Positions 32,992-42,704 of a stretch of 64,000 bases of DNA are shown here, piece by piece (positions within the stretch are counted from its first letter, which is position 1; the number at the start of each line of letters is the position of its first letter). The stretch covers positions 2,710,694 through 2,774,693 of the forward strand of contig NZ_KB913013.1 in assembly GCF_000383955.1 (NCBI RefSeq), read 5' to 3'. The notes under the pieces were generated by a model. The model was not told the origin of the DNA and did no database searches. It saw nothing but the letters and a program-made list of their open reading frames with translations. Made by a program: the position numbers and the translations under genes. This stretch comes from Rudanella lutea DSM 19387 (GTDB lineage Bacteria; Bacteroidota; Bacteroidia; Cytophagales; Spirosomataceae).

Positions 32992-35115
32992 ATGGCAACT
33001 GATCTCCGATACCTCCGCAACATTGGTATCGCTGCTCACATTGACGCCGGTAAGACCACAACGACCGAGCGGATCCTGTACTACGCCGGTGTGAGTCACA
33101 AAATCGGCGAGGTACACGAGGGTGCTGCTACCATGGACTGGATGGAGCAGGAGCAAGAGCGTGGTATTACGATCACGTCGGCTGCTACTACCGTTAACTG
33201 GAAATACCGCGATCAGCAGTACCAGGTAAACATCATCGATACCCCAGGCCACGTTGACTTCACCGTTGAAGTAAACCGTTCGCTGCGTGTACTCGATGGT
33301 CTGGTGTTCCTGTTCTCAGCCGTCGACGGTGTAGAGCCTCAGTCAGAAACCAACTGGCGCCTGGCCAACAACTATAACGTAGCGCGTCTGGGCTTCGTGA
33401 ACAAAATGGACCGTTCGGGTGCCGACTTCCTCAACGTAGTGAAGCAGGTTCGCGAAATGCTCGGTAGCCATGCTGTTCCCCTCCAGTTGCCAATCGGTGC
33501 CGAAGATCAGTTCAAAGGCGTGGTTGACCTTGTTAACTTCCGGGGTCTCATCTGGAACGAGCAGGATAAAGGCATGACCTTTACCGAAGTGCCCATTCCG
33601 GACGATATGCTCGAAGAAGCAACCGAGTGGCGCGAGAAACTCCTCGAAGCCGTTGCCGAATTCGACGACACGCTGATGGAGAAGTACTTCGAAGATCCGA
33701 ACTCGATCACCGAAGACGAAATCCTGAAGGCCCTCCGTGAGGCAACCATCGCCATGAAAGTGGTTCCGATGCTTTGCGGTTCTTCATTCAAGAACAAAGG
33801 AGTTCAAACCATGCTCGATTACGTGATGGCCCTGCTGCCTTCACCGCTCGACAAGCCGGAAATTAAGGGTACTAACCCCGACACCGACGCCGAAGTGGTT
33901 CGTCACCCAACCGAGTCTGATCCGTTTACGGCACTCGCGTTCAAAATTGCGACTGACCCCTATGTAGGTCGTCTGTGTTTCGTGCGGGTTTACTCAGGTG
34001 CCCTCGACTCGGGTTCATACATCATGAACACGCGTTCGGGCAACAAAGAGCGGATCTCACGGATCTTCCAGATGCACGCTAACAAGCAGAATCAGATTGA
34101 TAAGCTGCGTGCTGGTGATATTGGTGCCGTGGTTGGTTTCAAAGACATCAAAACGGGCGATACCCTGTGCGATGAGAAGAGCCCAATCATTCTGGAATCG
34201 ATGATCTTCCCCGATCCGGTTATTGGTTACGCTATCGAGCCTAAGAAAACAGCCGATCAGGATAACTTCTCGAAAGCTATCACGAAGCTGATCGAAGAAG
34301 ACCCAACCCTGAAAGTTGAGTCAAACGAAGAAACCGGACAAACCATTATCCGGGGTATGGGTGAGCTTCACCTTGAAATCATCATCGACCGTATGCGTCG
34401 TGAATTCAAAGTTGAAGTAAACCAGGGTGCTCCTCAGGTAGCCTACAAAGAGGTTCTGACGAAAACGGTAGCGGGTCACCGTGAGGTTTACAAGAAGCAA
34501 ACCGGTGGTCGTGGTAAGTTTGCCGACATCGTATTTGATCTTTCACCCCGCGATCCGGAAGAAGACGGCGTAACGATCAAGCCCGGTCTGCAATTTGTGA
34601 ATGCAATTGTAGGTGGTGTTATCCCGAAAGAATTCATCCCAGCTATCGAAAAAGGTTTCCGCGAGTCAATGACCAACGGTCCGCTTGCTGGCTACCCACT
34701 CGATTCGATGAAAGTTCGGTTGTTCCACGGCTCGTACCACGACGTTGACTCCGACTCACTTTCGTTTGAATTGGCAGCTCGGATGGGCTTCCGCGAAGCA
34801 GGCCGTCAGGCTGGCCCGAAAATCCTTGAGCCAATCATGGCTGTAGAGGTACTGACGCCGGAAGAATACACCGGTCCGATCACGGGTGACCTCAACCGTC
34901 GTCGGGGTATCATGAAGGGTATGGATACGCGTGCCGGTTCACAAGTGATCAAGGCTGATGTTCCTCTGTCGGAACTGTTCGGCTACATCACCGAACTCCG
35001 TACGATGTCATCAGGCCGGGCTACTGCCAACCTGACCTTCTCTCACTACGAAATTCTGCCAACTAACCTGGCTGAAGGCGTAGTAGCGAAAGCAAAAGGA
35101 ACAGTAAACGCCTAA
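32992..35115 (+). CDS. fusA: Elongation factor G
   Basis: A 707-residue translational GTPase that drives ribosomal translocation. G1 is [15 protein letters not shown] near residue 16, G3 is DTPGHVDF near residue 84 and G4 is NKMD near residue 138. Domains II-V follow with the family motif ERGITI(T) and the C-terminal GRAT. It has its own consensus promoter and a strong terminator. The usual upstream partners rpsL and rpsG are absent here; a tRNA and a 41-residue ORF occupy that place. Confidence 0.98.
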   Translation: MATDLRYLRNIGIAAHIDAGKTTTTERILYYAGVSHKIGEVHEGAATMDWMEQEQERGITITSAATTVNWKYRDQQYQVNIIDTPGHVDFTVEVNRSLRVLDGLVFLFSAVDGVEPQSETNWRLANNYNVARLGFVNKMDRSGADFLNVVKQVREMLGSHAVPLQLPIGAEDQFKGVVDLVNFRGLIWNEQDKGMTFTEVPIPDDMLEEATEWREKLLEAVAEFDDTLMEKYFEDPNSITEDEILKALREATIAMKVVPMLCGSSFKNKGVQTMLDYVMALLPSPLDKPEIKGTNPDTDAEVVRHPTESDPFTALAFKIATDPYVGRLCFVRVYSGALDSGSYIMNTRSGNKERISRIFQMHANKQNQIDKLRAGDIGAVVGFKDIKTGDTLCDEKSPIILESMIFPDPVIGYAIEPKKTADQDNFSKAITKLIEEDPTLKVESNEETGQTIIRGMGELHLEIIIDRMRREFKVEVNQGAPQVAYKEVLTKTVAGHREVYKKQTGGRGKFADIVFDLSPRDPEEDGVTIKPGLQFVNAIVGGVIPKEFIPAIEKGFRESMTNGPLAGYPLDSMKVRLFHGSYHDVDSDSLSFELAARMGFREAGRQAGPKILEPIMAVEVLTPEEYTGPITGDLNRRRGIMKGMDTRAGSQVIKADVPLSELFGYITELRTMSSGRATANLTFSHYEILPTNLAEGVVAKAKGTVNA

Positions 35116-35134
35116 GTAGCTGAAAAATAAAGAT

Positions 35135-35168
35135 AAAAAAGGAGCAACTTTTGGGTTGCTCCTTTTTT
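35135..35168 (+). terminator. Terminator after fusA
   Basis: Stem GGAGCAAC / GTTGCTCC (35141-35148 with 35155-35162), extended by A6/T6, short loop, strong T-run. Confidence 0.9.
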
Positions 35169-35185
35169 ATTGTCCTCTCTTTTCG

Positions 35186-35193
35186 TACCTTTG
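35186..35193 (+). promoter_or_regulatory. Probable -7 box for rpsJ
   Basis: TACCTTTG fits TAnnTTTG, just after the fusA terminator; the -33 box would fall in a T-run (35163-35168). Confidence 0.5.
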
Positions 35194-35283
35194 CACCCTC
35201 AAAATGCCAGCAATGGCGACCTGACTGAGGAGTAAATGGTTCTTTCTCGGACAGGTTTAATAAAACAAAACGAACCAGGTATA

Positions 35284-35589
35284 ATGAGCCAAAAGATTCG
35301 CATTAAGCTGAAGTCGTTCGATCACACGCTGGTCGACAAATCAGCTGAGAAGATTGTGAAGGCGGTAAAGTCGACGGGTGCTGTCGTAAGCGGCCCCATC
35401 CCACTGCCAACCAACAAAGAAATCTACACCGTGCTGCGTTCACCCCACGTGAACAAGAAGTCGCGGGAACAATTCCAGCTTTGCACCTACAAGCGTCTGG
35501 TCGACATTTACTCAACCAGTGCTAAAACGGTAGATGCCCTGATGAAGCTTGAATTGCCCAGTGGCGTTGATGTAGAAATCAAAGTTTAA
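35284..35589 (+). CDS. rpsJ: Ribosomal protein S10
   Basis: A 101-residue protein with the S10 signature ([31 protein letters not shown]). It is a 30S head component and, as NusE, an antitermination partner of NusB. I start at MSQKIRIK (35284); the frame is open 16 codons upstream without homology. Unlike the rest of the S10 cluster it is separated from rplC by 264 bases with a structured element, terminator and new promoter. Confidence 0.97.
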   Translation: MSQKIRIKLKSFDHTLVDKSAEKIVKAVKSTGAVVSGPIPLPTNKEIYTVLRSPHVNKKSREQFQLCTYKRLVDIYSTSAKTVDALMKLELPSGVDVEIKV

Positions 35590-35594
35590 GTTGC

Positions 35595-35735
35595 AGCCGC
35601 CCCAGGCGGTTAGAACATAACTCGGGTGAAGGTCCGAAAGGAAACCACATCTGGCATTTTTCGGTGGATTATACACAGGGTGTATCAGCCACTGGCAGAA
35701 AGGTCAGGTGTGTTCAACGCCTGACCTTTCTTATG
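35595..35735 (+). ncRNA. Structured element between rpsJ and rplC
   Basis: Non-coding stretch with several hairpins: CCGCC-CCA-GGCGG near 35600, a GNRA-capped TCC-GAAA-GGA near 35633, and GTGG-ATT-ATACAC-AGG-GTGTAT-CAG-CCAC (35664-35692). It ends in terminator stem AAAGGTCAGG / CCTGACCTTT (35699-35729). It could be a regulatory 3' UTR, an attenuator leader, or a small RNA. It does not match an RNA family I can name. Confidence 0.45.
35699..35732 (+). terminator. Terminator or attenuator between rpsJ and rplC
   Basis: Perfect 10-bp stem with an 11-base loop, followed by CTT. Confidence 0.7.
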
Positions 35736-35761
35736 TTCTGTGCGTAAATGCAAATTGGTGC

Positions 35762-35792
35762 TTGTAGTCCTGACTGATAATCACTAATTTTG
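35762..35792 (+). promoter_or_regulatory. Promoter for the rplC operon
   Basis: TTG at 35762-35764, 20 bases, TAATTTTG at 35785-35792, followed by a short CTCCG/CGGAG hairpin. It lies about 60 bases before the rplC start. Confidence 0.7.
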
Positions 35793-35853
35793 CGGCTCCG
35801 TTTTCGGAGAGAAGTACAATTTTTCAAACTTTTTCCTGCTTACAACAAAAAAA

Positions 35854-36474
35854 ATGTCTGGTTTAATAGGAAAAAAAATCGGGATGACCAGCGTGTACAA
35901 TGCGGACGGGCAGGCTCTGGCATGTACAGTCATCGAAACTGGTCCCTGTGTTGTTACCCAAGTTCGTACCGGTGATAAAGACGGTTACGAAGCCGTGCAA
36001 TTGGGTTTCGGCGAGCGTAAAGAAAAGCACACCAACAAGCCGCTGCAAGGTCACTTCAAGAAGGCTGGCACCACCCCTAAGCGCAAGCTGGTTGAATTCA
36101 AAGAATTCAAAACCTCGCTTGAACTGGGTCAAACTCTGCAAGTTGCCGACGTATTTGTCGAAGGCGACTTTGTTGACGTTGTGGGCACTTCGAAAGGTAA
36201 AGGCTTCCAGGGCGTTGTAAAGCGTCATGGCTTTGGTGGTGTGGGTGGACAGACCCACGGACAGCACAACCGTCAGCGGCACCCGGGTTCGATCGGTGCC
36301 TGCTCGTTCCCCTCGCGGGTTTTCAAAGGACTGCGCATGGCAGGTCGTACAGGTGGCAACCGCGTTAAGGTTCAAAACCTGCGGGTGTTGCGGGTTATGC
36401 CTGAGCAAAACCTCCTCGTTGTTAGTGGATCAATTCCAGGCGCCAAAAATTCATTCGTAATTATCGAGAAGTAA
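35854..36474 (+). CDS. rplC: Ribosomal protein L3
   Basis: A 206-residue 50S protein that helps nucleate 23S rRNA folding and reaches the peptidyl transferase centre. The family core [18 protein letters not shown] is present near residue 130. It is the first gene after the promoter at 35762 and starts the unbroken run rplC-rplD-rplW-rplB-rpsS. Confidence 0.98.
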   Translation: MSGLIGKKIGMTSVYNADGQALACTVIETGPCVVTQVRTGDKDGYEAVQLGFGERKEKHTNKPLQGHFKKAGTTPKRKLVEFKEFKTSLELGQTLQVADVFVEGDFVDVVGTSKGKGFQGVVKRHGFGGVGGQTHGQHNRQRHPGSIGACSFPSRVFKGLRMAGRTGGNRVKVQNLRVLRVMPEQNLLVVSGSIPGAKNSFVIIEK

Positions 36475-36478
36475 GGAC

Positions 36479-37114
36479 ATGGAAGCAATCGTATATAACA
36501 GCAAGGGCGAGGATACGGGTAAGAAGGTTACGTTGCCAGAAACCATTTTCGGCATCGAACCCAACGAACATGCGATTTACCTGGACGTAAAGCAGTACCT
36601 GGCCAATCAGCGTCAGGGAACGCACAAAGCGAAAGAGCGGGCTGAAGTAAACCGTTCGACCAAGAAAATCAAGAAGCAAAAAGGAACGGGTGGCGCCCGG
36701 GCCGGCAGCATGAAATCACCTGTATTCGTAGGTGGTGGTCGTATTTTCGGTCCCCGTCCGCGCGACTACAGCTTCAAGCTGAACAAGAAAGTAAAAGCGC
36801 TGGCTCGCCAGTCTGCTTACGCCGTAAAAGCTCAGGAGAACAGCATCTCTGTAATCGACTCTGTTGCCTTCGACGCTCCGCGCACGAAGAGCTACATCGA
36901 ATTCCTGAACGCGCTTTCAGTTGCTGACCGTAAAACACTGCTTATTCTGCCGGACGTAAACACGAACGTGGTTTTGTCGAGCCGGAACGTAGAAAAAGCA
37001 AAAGTAATGACGGCTACGCAGGTCAGCACCTATGATTTGATGAATGCCGACCGTCTGCTTATCAGCGAAGAAGCGCTGTCAACCATCCAATCTCTTTTTG
37101 AGCAACAATCATGA
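36479..37114 (+). CDS. rplD: Ribosomal protein L4
   Basis: A 211-residue 50S protein with the exit-tunnel loop region KKQKGTGGARAGSMKSP. It starts four bases after rplC and its stop overlaps the rplW start (ATGA), implying translational coupling. In E. coli L4 also represses its own operon; no equivalent target is evident here. Confidence 0.98.
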   Translation: MEAIVYNSKGEDTGKKVTLPETIFGIEPNEHAIYLDVKQYLANQRQGTHKAKERAEVNRSTKKIKKQKGTGGARAGSMKSPVFVGGGRIFGPRPRDYSFKLNKKVKALARQSAYAVKAQENSISVIDSVAFDAPRTKSYIEFLNALSVADRKTLLILPDVNTNVVLSSRNVEKAKVMTATQVSTYDLMNADRLLISEEALSTIQSLFEQQS

Positions 37115-37398
37115 GCGTTCTAAAAAGACCCATTATCACGGAAAAAATGACAGCCCAGTCTAAGCAGGGAAAGTATGCTTTTGAAGTGGCACGCACCGCT
37201 AATAAAGTTGAAATCGGTAAGGCTGTCGAGAAAATGTACAGCGTCAATGTGACGTCAGTACGGACGATGACTACGCTCGGAAAAAAGAAGAGCAAGAACA
37301 TCCAGGGTCGGATTGTAAGCGGCATGACCCCAACAACCAAAAAAGCCATTGTCACGGTAGCGGAAGGCGAAGTAATCGACATCTACGCTGACCTGTAA
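37111..37398 (+). CDS. rplW: Ribosomal protein L23
   Basis: A 95-residue 50S protein at the tunnel exit, the docking site for trigger factor and SRP. Family features: LKRPIITEKM at the N-terminus and NKVEIGKAVEKMYSV. It overlaps rplD by four bases (ATGA). Confidence 0.97.
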   Translation: MSVLKRPIITEKMTAQSKQGKYAFEVARTANKVEIGKAVEKMYSVNVTSVRTMTTLGKKKSKNIQGRIVSGMTPTTKKAIVTVAEGEVIDIYADL

Positions 37399-37430
37399 CA
37401 AGGCGGTTGCACTGAAACGCATAACGAATC

Positions 37431-38255
37431 ATGGGAGTTAAGAAACTAAAACCAGTAACGCCCGGTACCCGCTTCCGCGTGGCTCCGGACTTTGCCGAGA
37501 TCACTACCGACAAGCCAACCAAGAGCTTGCTGGAGCCGATCAAGAAATCGGGTGGCCGGAACGATCAGGGCCGCCGGACCATGCGCTACATTGGCGGTGG
37601 TCACAAGCGGATGTACCGTATCATCGACTTCAAGCGCGATAAAAACGGTATGGCTGCTGAGGTAATGACGATCGAGTACGATCCGAACCGCTCAGCTCGT
37701 ATTGCCCTGGTGCAGTACGAAGACGGCGAGAAGCGCTATATCATCGCCCCGCAGGGTCTGACGGTAGGCCAAACTATCCGTTCAGGCGAGGGGGCTACCC
37801 CCGACGTAGGTAACGCAATGCAACTGTCGGCTATGCCGATCGGTACCATTGTTCACAACATCGAACTGACACCCGGCAAAGGTGGAGCTATGGCTCGCTC
37901 AGCTGGTACGTATGCTCAGTTGGTTGGTCGTGAAGAGCGTTACGCTATTCTGCGTTTGCCCTCAGGCGAAACTCGCCGGGTATTGAGCAACTGTGTAGCC
38001 ACGGTTGGTTCGGTATCTAACCCAGACCACATGAACGTGGTAATGGGTAAGGCTGGTCGGATGCGCTGGTTAGGCCGCCGTCCGCGTGTTCGGGGTGTTG
38101 CTATGAACCCTGTTGATCACCCGATGGGTGGTGGTGAAGGCCGGGCATCTGGTGGTCACCCACGTTCACGGAACGGGCAGTTTGCTAAGGGTCAGAAGAC
38201 TCGTTCGCCGAAGAAAGCATCAAGCAAGTTGATCATTAGCCGCCGGAAAAAGTAA
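37431..38255 (+). CDS. rplB: Ribosomal protein L2
   Basis: A 274-residue 50S protein needed for subunit association and peptidyl transferase assembly. It carries [18 protein letters not shown] near residue 40 and the C-terminal region [19 protein letters not shown], including the functionally important His. Length is normal. Confidence 0.98.
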   Translation: MGVKKLKPVTPGTRFRVAPDFAEITTDKPTKSLLEPIKKSGGRNDQGRRTMRYIGGGHKRMYRIIDFKRDKNGMAAEVMTIEYDPNRSARIALVQYEDGEKRYIIAPQGLTVGQTIRSGEGATPDVGNAMQLSAMPIGTIVHNIELTPGKGGAMARSAGTYAQLVGREERYAILRLPSGETRRVLSNCVATVGSVSNPDHMNVVMGKAGRMRWLGRRPRVRGVAMNPVDHPMGGGEGRASGGHPRSRNGQFAKGQKTRSPKKASSKLIISRRKK

Positions 38256-38262
38256 TTAATAA

Positions 38263-38541
38263 ATGGCACGTTCACTCAAGAAAGGCCCATATATAGATTT
38301 CCGTCTGGACAACAAGGTTCAGGCTCAAAATCAGTCGGGCAAAAAGTCGGTTATCAAAACCTGGTCGCGCCGTTCAATGATCTCACCTGATTTCGTTGGA
38401 CATACGTTTGCCGTTCACAACGGGAATAAGTTTATCCCTGTGTATGTAACGGAAAACATGGTGGGTCACAAACTCGGCGAGTTTGCCCCAACCCGGAACT
38501 TCCGTGGTCACGTAGCGAAGAAAGATAAGGGCAAACGATAA
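38263..38541 (+). CDS. rpsS: Ribosomal protein S19
   Basis: A 92-residue 30S head protein with [10 protein letters not shown] at the N-terminus and WSRRSMI / [11 protein letters not shown] signatures. It starts seven bases after rplB. The stop codon is followed at once by heptad repeat R5. Confidence 0.98.
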   Translation: MARSLKKGPYIDFRLDNKVQAQNQSGKKSVIKTWSRRSMISPDFVGHTFAVHNGNKFIPVYVTENMVGHKLGEFAPTRNFRGHVAKKDKGKR

Positions 38542-38631
38542 AGGGGTTTTCAGTTTAGAGTTTACAGTTTAGTGTGGGTAATGCCAACAACGAACTGAAA
38601 ACCGAAAACCGAAAACTGCAAACTTGTAAAC
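38542..38631. repeat. Heptad inverted-repeat element R5 (rpsS-rplV)
   Basis: Left arm 38546-38574: words GTTTTCA, GTTTAGA, GTTTACA, GTTTAGT. Right arm 38593-38631: complementary words around AACCGAA and AACTGCA. It fills the gap from the rpsS stop to the rplV ATG. Confidence 0.88.
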
Positions 38632-39021
38632 ATGGAAGCAGTAGCAAAACTGAAAAACGTGCCCTCTTCGCCCCGCAAAATGCGGTTGATAGCTGACCTT
38701 ATTCGTGGTCAGCGCGTGAGCCGGGCACTCGGTATTCTGAAATACCAACCCCAGCAGGGTGCAGATGTGTTGCAAAAAGTACTGTTGTCAGCCGTTGCCA
38801 ACTGGCAACAAAAGAATACTGACACCAGCATCGAAGATGCCGATCTGTACGTAAAAACGATTTTTGTTGATGGCGGCCCGATGCTGAAGCGTCTCCGCCC
38901 GGCTCCTCAGGGCCGTGGCCATCGGATCCGGAAGCGGTCAAACCACATTACGTTGGTAGTCGACAGCGCGGCAATGCCAGAAGAGTTAGTAGAAGCGACT
39001 CAAACAGAAGTAAACGAGTAA
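38632..39021 (+). CDS. rplV: Ribosomal protein L22
   Basis: A 129-residue 50S protein lining the exit tunnel; [14 protein letters not shown] and the beta-hairpin tip [21 protein letters not shown] identify it (split here for length: hairpin near residues 85-105). No Shine-Dalgarno site; the repeat arm of R5 reaches the start codon. Confidence 0.97.
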   Translation: MEAVAKLKNVPSSPRKMRLIADLIRGQRVSRALGILKYQPQQGADVLQKVLLSAVANWQQKNTDTSIEDADLYVKTIFVDGGPMLKRLRPAPQGRGHRIRKRSNHITLVVDSAAMPEELVEATQTEVNE

Positions 39022-39027
39022 CAACGC

Positions 39028-39888
39028 ATGGGACAGAAAGTTAATCCGGTTGGTTTGCGGCTTGGTATCGTCCGTGGTTGGGACTCAAGCTGGTACGGTG
39101 GCAAAGAATTTGCCGACAAACTGGTCGAAGACGAAAAAATCAGAAAATACATTGCAGCCCGTATTCCGAAAGGAGCCATTTCTCGGGTTGTTATCGAACG
39201 TACACTGAAGCGGATTACCCTTACGATTCACACGGCACGTCCGGGTATCGTAATCGGTAAAGGCGGTGGCGAGGTTGATAAGATCAAAGAAGAGCTGAAG
39301 AAGATCACCGGTAAGGACGTTCAGATCAACATCTTCGAGATTAAGCGCCCCGAAATCGACGCGAAGCTCATCGGTGAAGCCATTGCTCAGCAACTGCAGG
39401 CTCGTATCTCGTTCCGTCGTGCCATGAAGCAAGCCATTCAGGCTGCTATGCGGGTAGGCGCACAGGGTATCAAGCTGAAACTGTCGGGCCGTCTGGGTGG
39501 TGCCGAGATGGCACGTACCGAACAGTACAAAGAAGGTCGGGTGCCTCTTCACACCTTGCGTGCCGATATCGACTACGCAATCTCTGAAGCCCAAACCATC
39601 TACGGAAAGATCGGTATTAAGGTATGGGTCTTCAAAGGCGAGGTTTACGGCAAGCGTGACCTGTCGCCGGCAGCTATGGCAAGCGCAGCAGCCGCTGGCG
39701 AGCGTGCCGCTGGTGAGCGTAGCAACGACCGTGGCGACCGTCGTGGTCCGCGCGGTGATCGCGATGGTGGTAACGACCGCGGTGGCCGTGGCCGGAACGA
39801 CCGGGGTGGTAATGACCGTGGCGGCAATAACCGGGGCGGTGGTAACAACCGGGGCGGTGGCAACCGGGGTGGAGGAAATCGTCGATAA
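39028..39888 (+). CDS. rpsC: Ribosomal protein S3 with Gly/Asn/Arg-rich C-terminal tail
   Basis: A 286-residue 30S protein at the mRNA entry site. The KH domain motif [11 protein letters not shown] is near residue 75 and the C-terminal domain ([21 protein letters not shown]) is complete by about residue 215. The remaining about 60 residues are low-complexity: [11 protein letters not shown] and repeated [11 protein letters not shown] blocks. E. coli S3 has 233 residues, so this tail is an extension. RGG-like tails usually bind RNA. The following spacer is heptad repeat R6. Confidence 0.97.
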   Translation: MGQKVNPVGLRLGIVRGWDSSWYGGKEFADKLVEDEKIRKYIAARIPKGAISRVVIERTLKRITLTIHTARPGIVIGKGGGEVDKIKEELKKITGKDVQINIFEIKRPEIDAKLIGEAIAQQLQARISFRRAMKQAIQAAMRVGAQGIKLKLSGRLGGAEMARTEQYKEGRVPLHTLRADIDYAISEAQTIYGKIGIKVWVFKGEVYGKRDLSPAAMASAAAAGERAAGERSNDRGDRRGPRGDRDGGNDRGGRGRNDRGGNDRGGNNRGGGNNRGGGNRGGGNRR

Positions 39889-39987
39889 TTAAGCGATAAG
39901 TGATGAGTTATGAGCGATGAGCGAAAGAACTTAAGTCAAACGCTTACTCATAACTCTTAACTCATAGCTCATAACTTCTTAATAAAG
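39889..39987. repeat. Heptad inverted-repeat element R6 (rpsC-rplP)
   Basis: Left arm 39891-39927: GAGTTAT, GAGCGAT, GAGCGAA words. Right arm 39951-39980: complement of GAGTTAT/GAGCTAT/GAGTTAA. It spans the full gap between rpsC and rplP. Confidence 0.88.
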
Positions 39988-40413
39988 ATGTTACAGCCAA
40001 GAAGAACCAAGTTCCGTAAGATGCACAAAGGCAAGATCAAAGGTCTTGCCACCCGGGGCCACGAAATTGCATTCGGTACGTTTGCGATCAAGTCGTTGGA
40101 GCAGGGCTGGATTACGGCACGTCAGATAGAAGCAGCTCGTATCTCGGTAACCCGGGCTATGAAACGCGAAGGCCAGGTCTGGATTCGGATTTTCCCAGAC
40201 AAGCCTATCACTAAGAAGCCCGCCGAAGTGCGGATGGGTAAAGGTAAAGGTGCACCTGAGTATTGGGTAGCCGTTATCAAGCCCGGCACGATCCTGTTCG
40301 AAACAACAGGTGTTCCTTTGGAAACGGGTATGGAAGCCCTGCGGTTAGCCGCACAAAAGCTCCCCGTTCGCACGAAGTTCATTGTACGACGCGACTACCA
40401 GGAACAAGCATAA
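39988..40413 (+). CDS. rplP: Ribosomal protein L16
   Basis: A 141-residue 50S protein near the A-site tRNA. Signatures: [12 protein letters not shown] at the N-terminus, [19 protein letters not shown] near residue 80. Preceded by R6 and followed by R7, both repeat spacers. Confidence 0.98.
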   Translation: MLQPRRTKFRKMHKGKIKGLATRGHEIAFGTFAIKSLEQGWITARQIEAARISVTRAMKREGQVWIRIFPDKPITKKPAEVRMGKGKGAPEYWVAVIKPGTILFETTGVPLETGMEALRLAAQKLPVRTKFIVRRDYQEQA

Positions 40414-40493
40414 AATCAGAACTGTGATTTTTCTGATTTAACTGATTCGCAATAGTCACCACAATCAAAAGAATCACAGTTCAGACTCTTATC
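40414..40493. repeat. Octad inverted-repeat element R7 (rplP-rpmC)
   Basis: Left arm 40417-40450 contains AACTGTGATT then a second TGATT word; the right arm (40457-40484) carries the complement, AATCACAGTT. Words repeat every 8 bases. It fills the gap between rplP and rpmC. Confidence 0.82.
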
Positions 40494-40691
40494 ATGAAGA
40501 AGGAAGAAATCAAGGCGCTCTCGGCCGAGCAATTGAAAGAGCAGATTACAGCCGAAGAAGCTCGGTTGCTTAAACTGAAATTCGCTCACGCTGTATCGCC
40601 CATCGAAAACCCGATGCGTATCCGTGAGGCCCGCAAACTGATTGCTCGTTTACACACGGAACTGACCGCCAAAACGCGCCAGCAGGCCTAA
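40494..40691 (+). CDS. rpmC: Ribosomal protein L29
   Basis: A 65-residue helical 50S protein near the tunnel exit, with the C-terminal NPMRIREARKLIARLHTEL motif. It starts directly after repeat R7 and is followed 13 bases later by rpsQ. Confidence 0.96.
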   Translation: MKKEEIKALSAEQLKEQITAEEARLLKLKFAHAVSPIENPMRIREARKLIARLHTELTAKTRQQA

Positions 40692-40704
40692 ATAGCTACC
40701 CACA

Positions 40705-41007
40705 ATGGAAGGACAGCAAACAGAACAGCCCCAATCGGAGCAGCAGGCTTCGGTAGAGCGTAATGCTCGGAAAGAGCGGATCGGGCGTGTGGTCAGCAAC
40801 AAAATGCAGAAGACCATTACGGTTGCCGTTGACCGCAAGGTGAAGCACCCGATGTACGGTAAGTTTATGAACCGTACCACCAAGTTCATGGCTCATGACG
40901 AAAACAATGACTGCGGTATCGGTGATACGGTGCGCATCATGGAAACTCGCCCCCTGAGCAAAAACAAGCGTTGGAGATTAGTCGAAATTATCGAAAAGGC
41001 CAAGTAA
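40705..41007 (+). CDS. rpsQ: Ribosomal protein S17
   Basis: A 100-residue 30S protein of OB fold; [21 protein letters not shown] and the later [18 protein letters not shown] identify it (given in parts). The N-terminus has about 15 extra Gln/Glu-rich residues before the fold. Confidence 0.97.
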   Translation: MEGQQTEQPQSEQQASVERNARKERIGRVVSNKMQKTITVAVDRKVKHPMYGKFMNRTTKFMAHDENNDCGIGDTVRIMETRPLSKNKRWRLVEIIEKAK

Positions 41008-41010
41008 GCC

Positions 41011-41379
41011 ATGGTACAGCAAGAATCAAGATTAGGTGTAGCCGATAACAGTGGTGCCAAAGAGGTACTGGTTATCCGCGTGCTGGGCGGTACGGGCAAG
41101 CGGTATGCATCGGTGGGCGACAAGATCGTTGTGACCGTAAAGGCAGCTATTCCGTCGAGCAATATTAAGAAGGGAACGGTATCAAAAGCCGTTGTCGTTC
41201 GGACCAAGAAGGAAGTACGCCGGAAAGACGGATCGTACATCCGGTTTGAAGACAATGCCGCCGTTCTGCTCAATAACAACGATGAGCCCCGCGGAACCCG
41301 CATCTTCGGACCTGTTGCCCGCGAGCTGCGTGAGAAGCAATTTATGAAGATCGTTTCTTTAGCCCCGGAGGTATTGTAA
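41011..41379 (+). CDS. rplN: Ribosomal protein L14
   Basis: A 122-residue 50S protein at the subunit interface: [18 protein letters not shown] start and [15 protein letters not shown] end. Starts three bases after rpsQ. Confidence 0.98.
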   Translation: MVQQESRLGVADNSGAKEVLVIRVLGGTGKRYASVGDKIVVTVKAAIPSSNIKKGTVSKAVVVRTKKEVRRKDGSYIRFEDNAAVLLNNNDEPRGTRIFGPVARELREKQFMKIVSLAPEVL

Positions 41380-41380
41380 G

Positions 41381-41710
41381 ATGGAAAAGAAGAAAGCTAA
41401 ATTCCACATCAAAACGGGTGATACCGTCGTGGTGATTGCTGGGAACTCAAAGGGTCAGCAAGGAAAAGTAACGGAAGTGCTGGTAGAGAAAGAGCGTGCT
41501 AAAGTGGAAGGTGTGAACATGATCACCAAACACATTAAGCCAACCGCACAGAATCCGCAAGGCAGCTTAGTACAAACGGAGGGAACGATTCACATCAGTA
41601 ACCTGATGCTGATTGATCCGGCCACCAATCAACCGACGCGCACAGGCCGCCGGGTGAATGATAAGGGTAAGTTGCAGCGGTACTCGAAGAAGACCGGCGA
41701 ATTCATCTAA
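41381..41710 (+). CDS. rplX: Ribosomal protein L24
   Basis: A 109-residue 50S assembly-initiator protein; KOW motif (KTGDTVVVIAGNSKGQQGKV) at the N-terminus. One base separates it from rplN. Confidence 0.97.
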   Translation: MEKKKAKFHIKTGDTVVVIAGNSKGQQGKVTEVLVEKERAKVEGVNMITKHIKPTAQNPQGSLVQTEGTIHISNLMLIDPATNQPTRTGRRVNDKGKLQRYSKKTGEFI

Positions 41711-41749
41711 CCGGTCGGGGAGTTTATCACCATTAAACGAGTCAAGAAA

Positions 41750-42304
41750 GTGGCAAGCCCAAGATTAAAAGAGAAATATCTCAATGAGGTGGTCGCCCAG
41801 TTGAAAGACAAGTTTCAGTATAAGTCGGTTATGCAAGTACCGCGTCTGACCAAGATTGTCATCAATAAAGGGATTGGAGCCGCCGTTGCTGATAAAAAAT
41901 TAGTAGACGTAGGTGTGGATGAGCTGACTCAGATCACGGGTCAGAAAGCCGTTCAGACAGTTGCTAAGAAGGCCGTTTCGAACTTCAAACTTCGGGAAGG
42001 CATGCCGATCGGTGCAAAAGTAACGCTGCGTGGCGACCGGATGTACGAATTCCTGGATCGTCTGACAACGGTAGCGTTGCCCCGCGTTCGGGACTTCAAA
42101 GGCATCAGCGACAAAGGATTTGATGGTCGTGGCAATTACACATTTGGTGTAAAAGAGCAGATCATCTTCCCGGAGATCAGCATTGACAAGGTATCGCGTA
42201 TTTCGGGTATGGACATTACGTTCGTAACAACCGCCGACTCAGATAACGAAAGTTATGAGTTGCTGAAGGCCCTCGGAATGCCCTTTGCCAGCAGCAAGAA
42301 ATAA
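41750..42304 (+). CDS. rplE: Ribosomal protein L5
   Basis: A 184-residue 50S protein that binds 5S rRNA. Signatures: [11 protein letters not shown] at the N-terminus, [12 protein letters not shown] near residue 40, [15 protein letters not shown] near residue 80. The start codon is GTG, unusual in this otherwise ATG-started cluster; no nearby ATG fits the family N-terminus. Confidence 0.97.
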   Translation: MASPRLKEKYLNEVVAQLKDKFQYKSVMQVPRLTKIVINKGIGAAVADKKLVDVGVDELTQITGQKAVQTVAKKAVSNFKLREGMPIGAKVTLRGDRMYEFLDRLTTVALPRVRDFKGISDKGFDGRGNYTFGVKEQIIFPEISIDKVSRISGMDITFVTTADSDNESYELLKALGMPFASSKK

Positions 42305-42335
42305 GCAGTAATCACGCTAAGGACGTCATAAAGAC

Positions 42336-42605
42336 ATGGCAAAAGAATCAATCAAAGCACGGGAGCGGAAGCGCGAAGCGTTGGTAGCTAAATATGCTAC
42401 GAAGCGGGCAGCCCTCAAAGAAGCTGGCGATTATGCTGCTTTGGATAAACTGCCCCGCAATGCATCGCCAGTTCGGTTGCACAATCGTTGCAAACTGACC
42501 GGCCGTCCCAGAGGCTATATGCGCAAATTCGGTATCTCACGTGTAACATTCCGTGAGATGGCCAGCGCAGGCAAGATTCCGGGCGTAACGAAGTCAAGCT
42601 GGTAA
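42336..42605 (+). CDS. rpsN: Ribosomal protein S14, non-zinc form
   Basis: An 89-residue 30S protein. It has the long form without the CxxC zinc pair and the conserved end [18 protein letters not shown] then [12 protein letters not shown]. After it a new promoter box appears, splitting the spc run. Confidence 0.97.
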   Translation: MAKESIKARERKREALVAKYATKRAALKEAGDYAALDKLPRNASPVRLHNRCKLTGRPRGYMRKFGISRVTFREMASAGKIPGVTKSSW

Positions 42606-42635
42606 GCGCTAATTGCATCTAAATCAGCACTTTTA

Positions 42636-42661
42636 TTTGTAATTCAGTTTCCGTAATTTTG
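42636..42661 (+). promoter_or_regulatory. Internal promoter before rpsH
   Basis: TAATTTTG at 42654-42661. Either TTTT (42631-42634) at exactly 19 bases or TTTG (42636-42639) at 14 bases could be the upstream box. It lies about 44 bases before rpsH. Confidence 0.6.
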
Positions 42662-42704
42662 CAGCCCGATTAATAGAGAGGGCTGTGAGCAACACGAGGA
42701 AGAA

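Noticed and set aside
35236-35283. 16-residue N-terminal extension of S10
   Set aside because: No S10 homology, and the family start MSQKIRIKL fits the ATG at 35284.
35625-35660. Possible signal recognition particle RNA (GGTCCGAAAGGAA core)
   Set aside because: The tetraloop helix resembles SRP domain IV, but the conserved symmetric-loop bases (CAGG and AGCAG) are not present.
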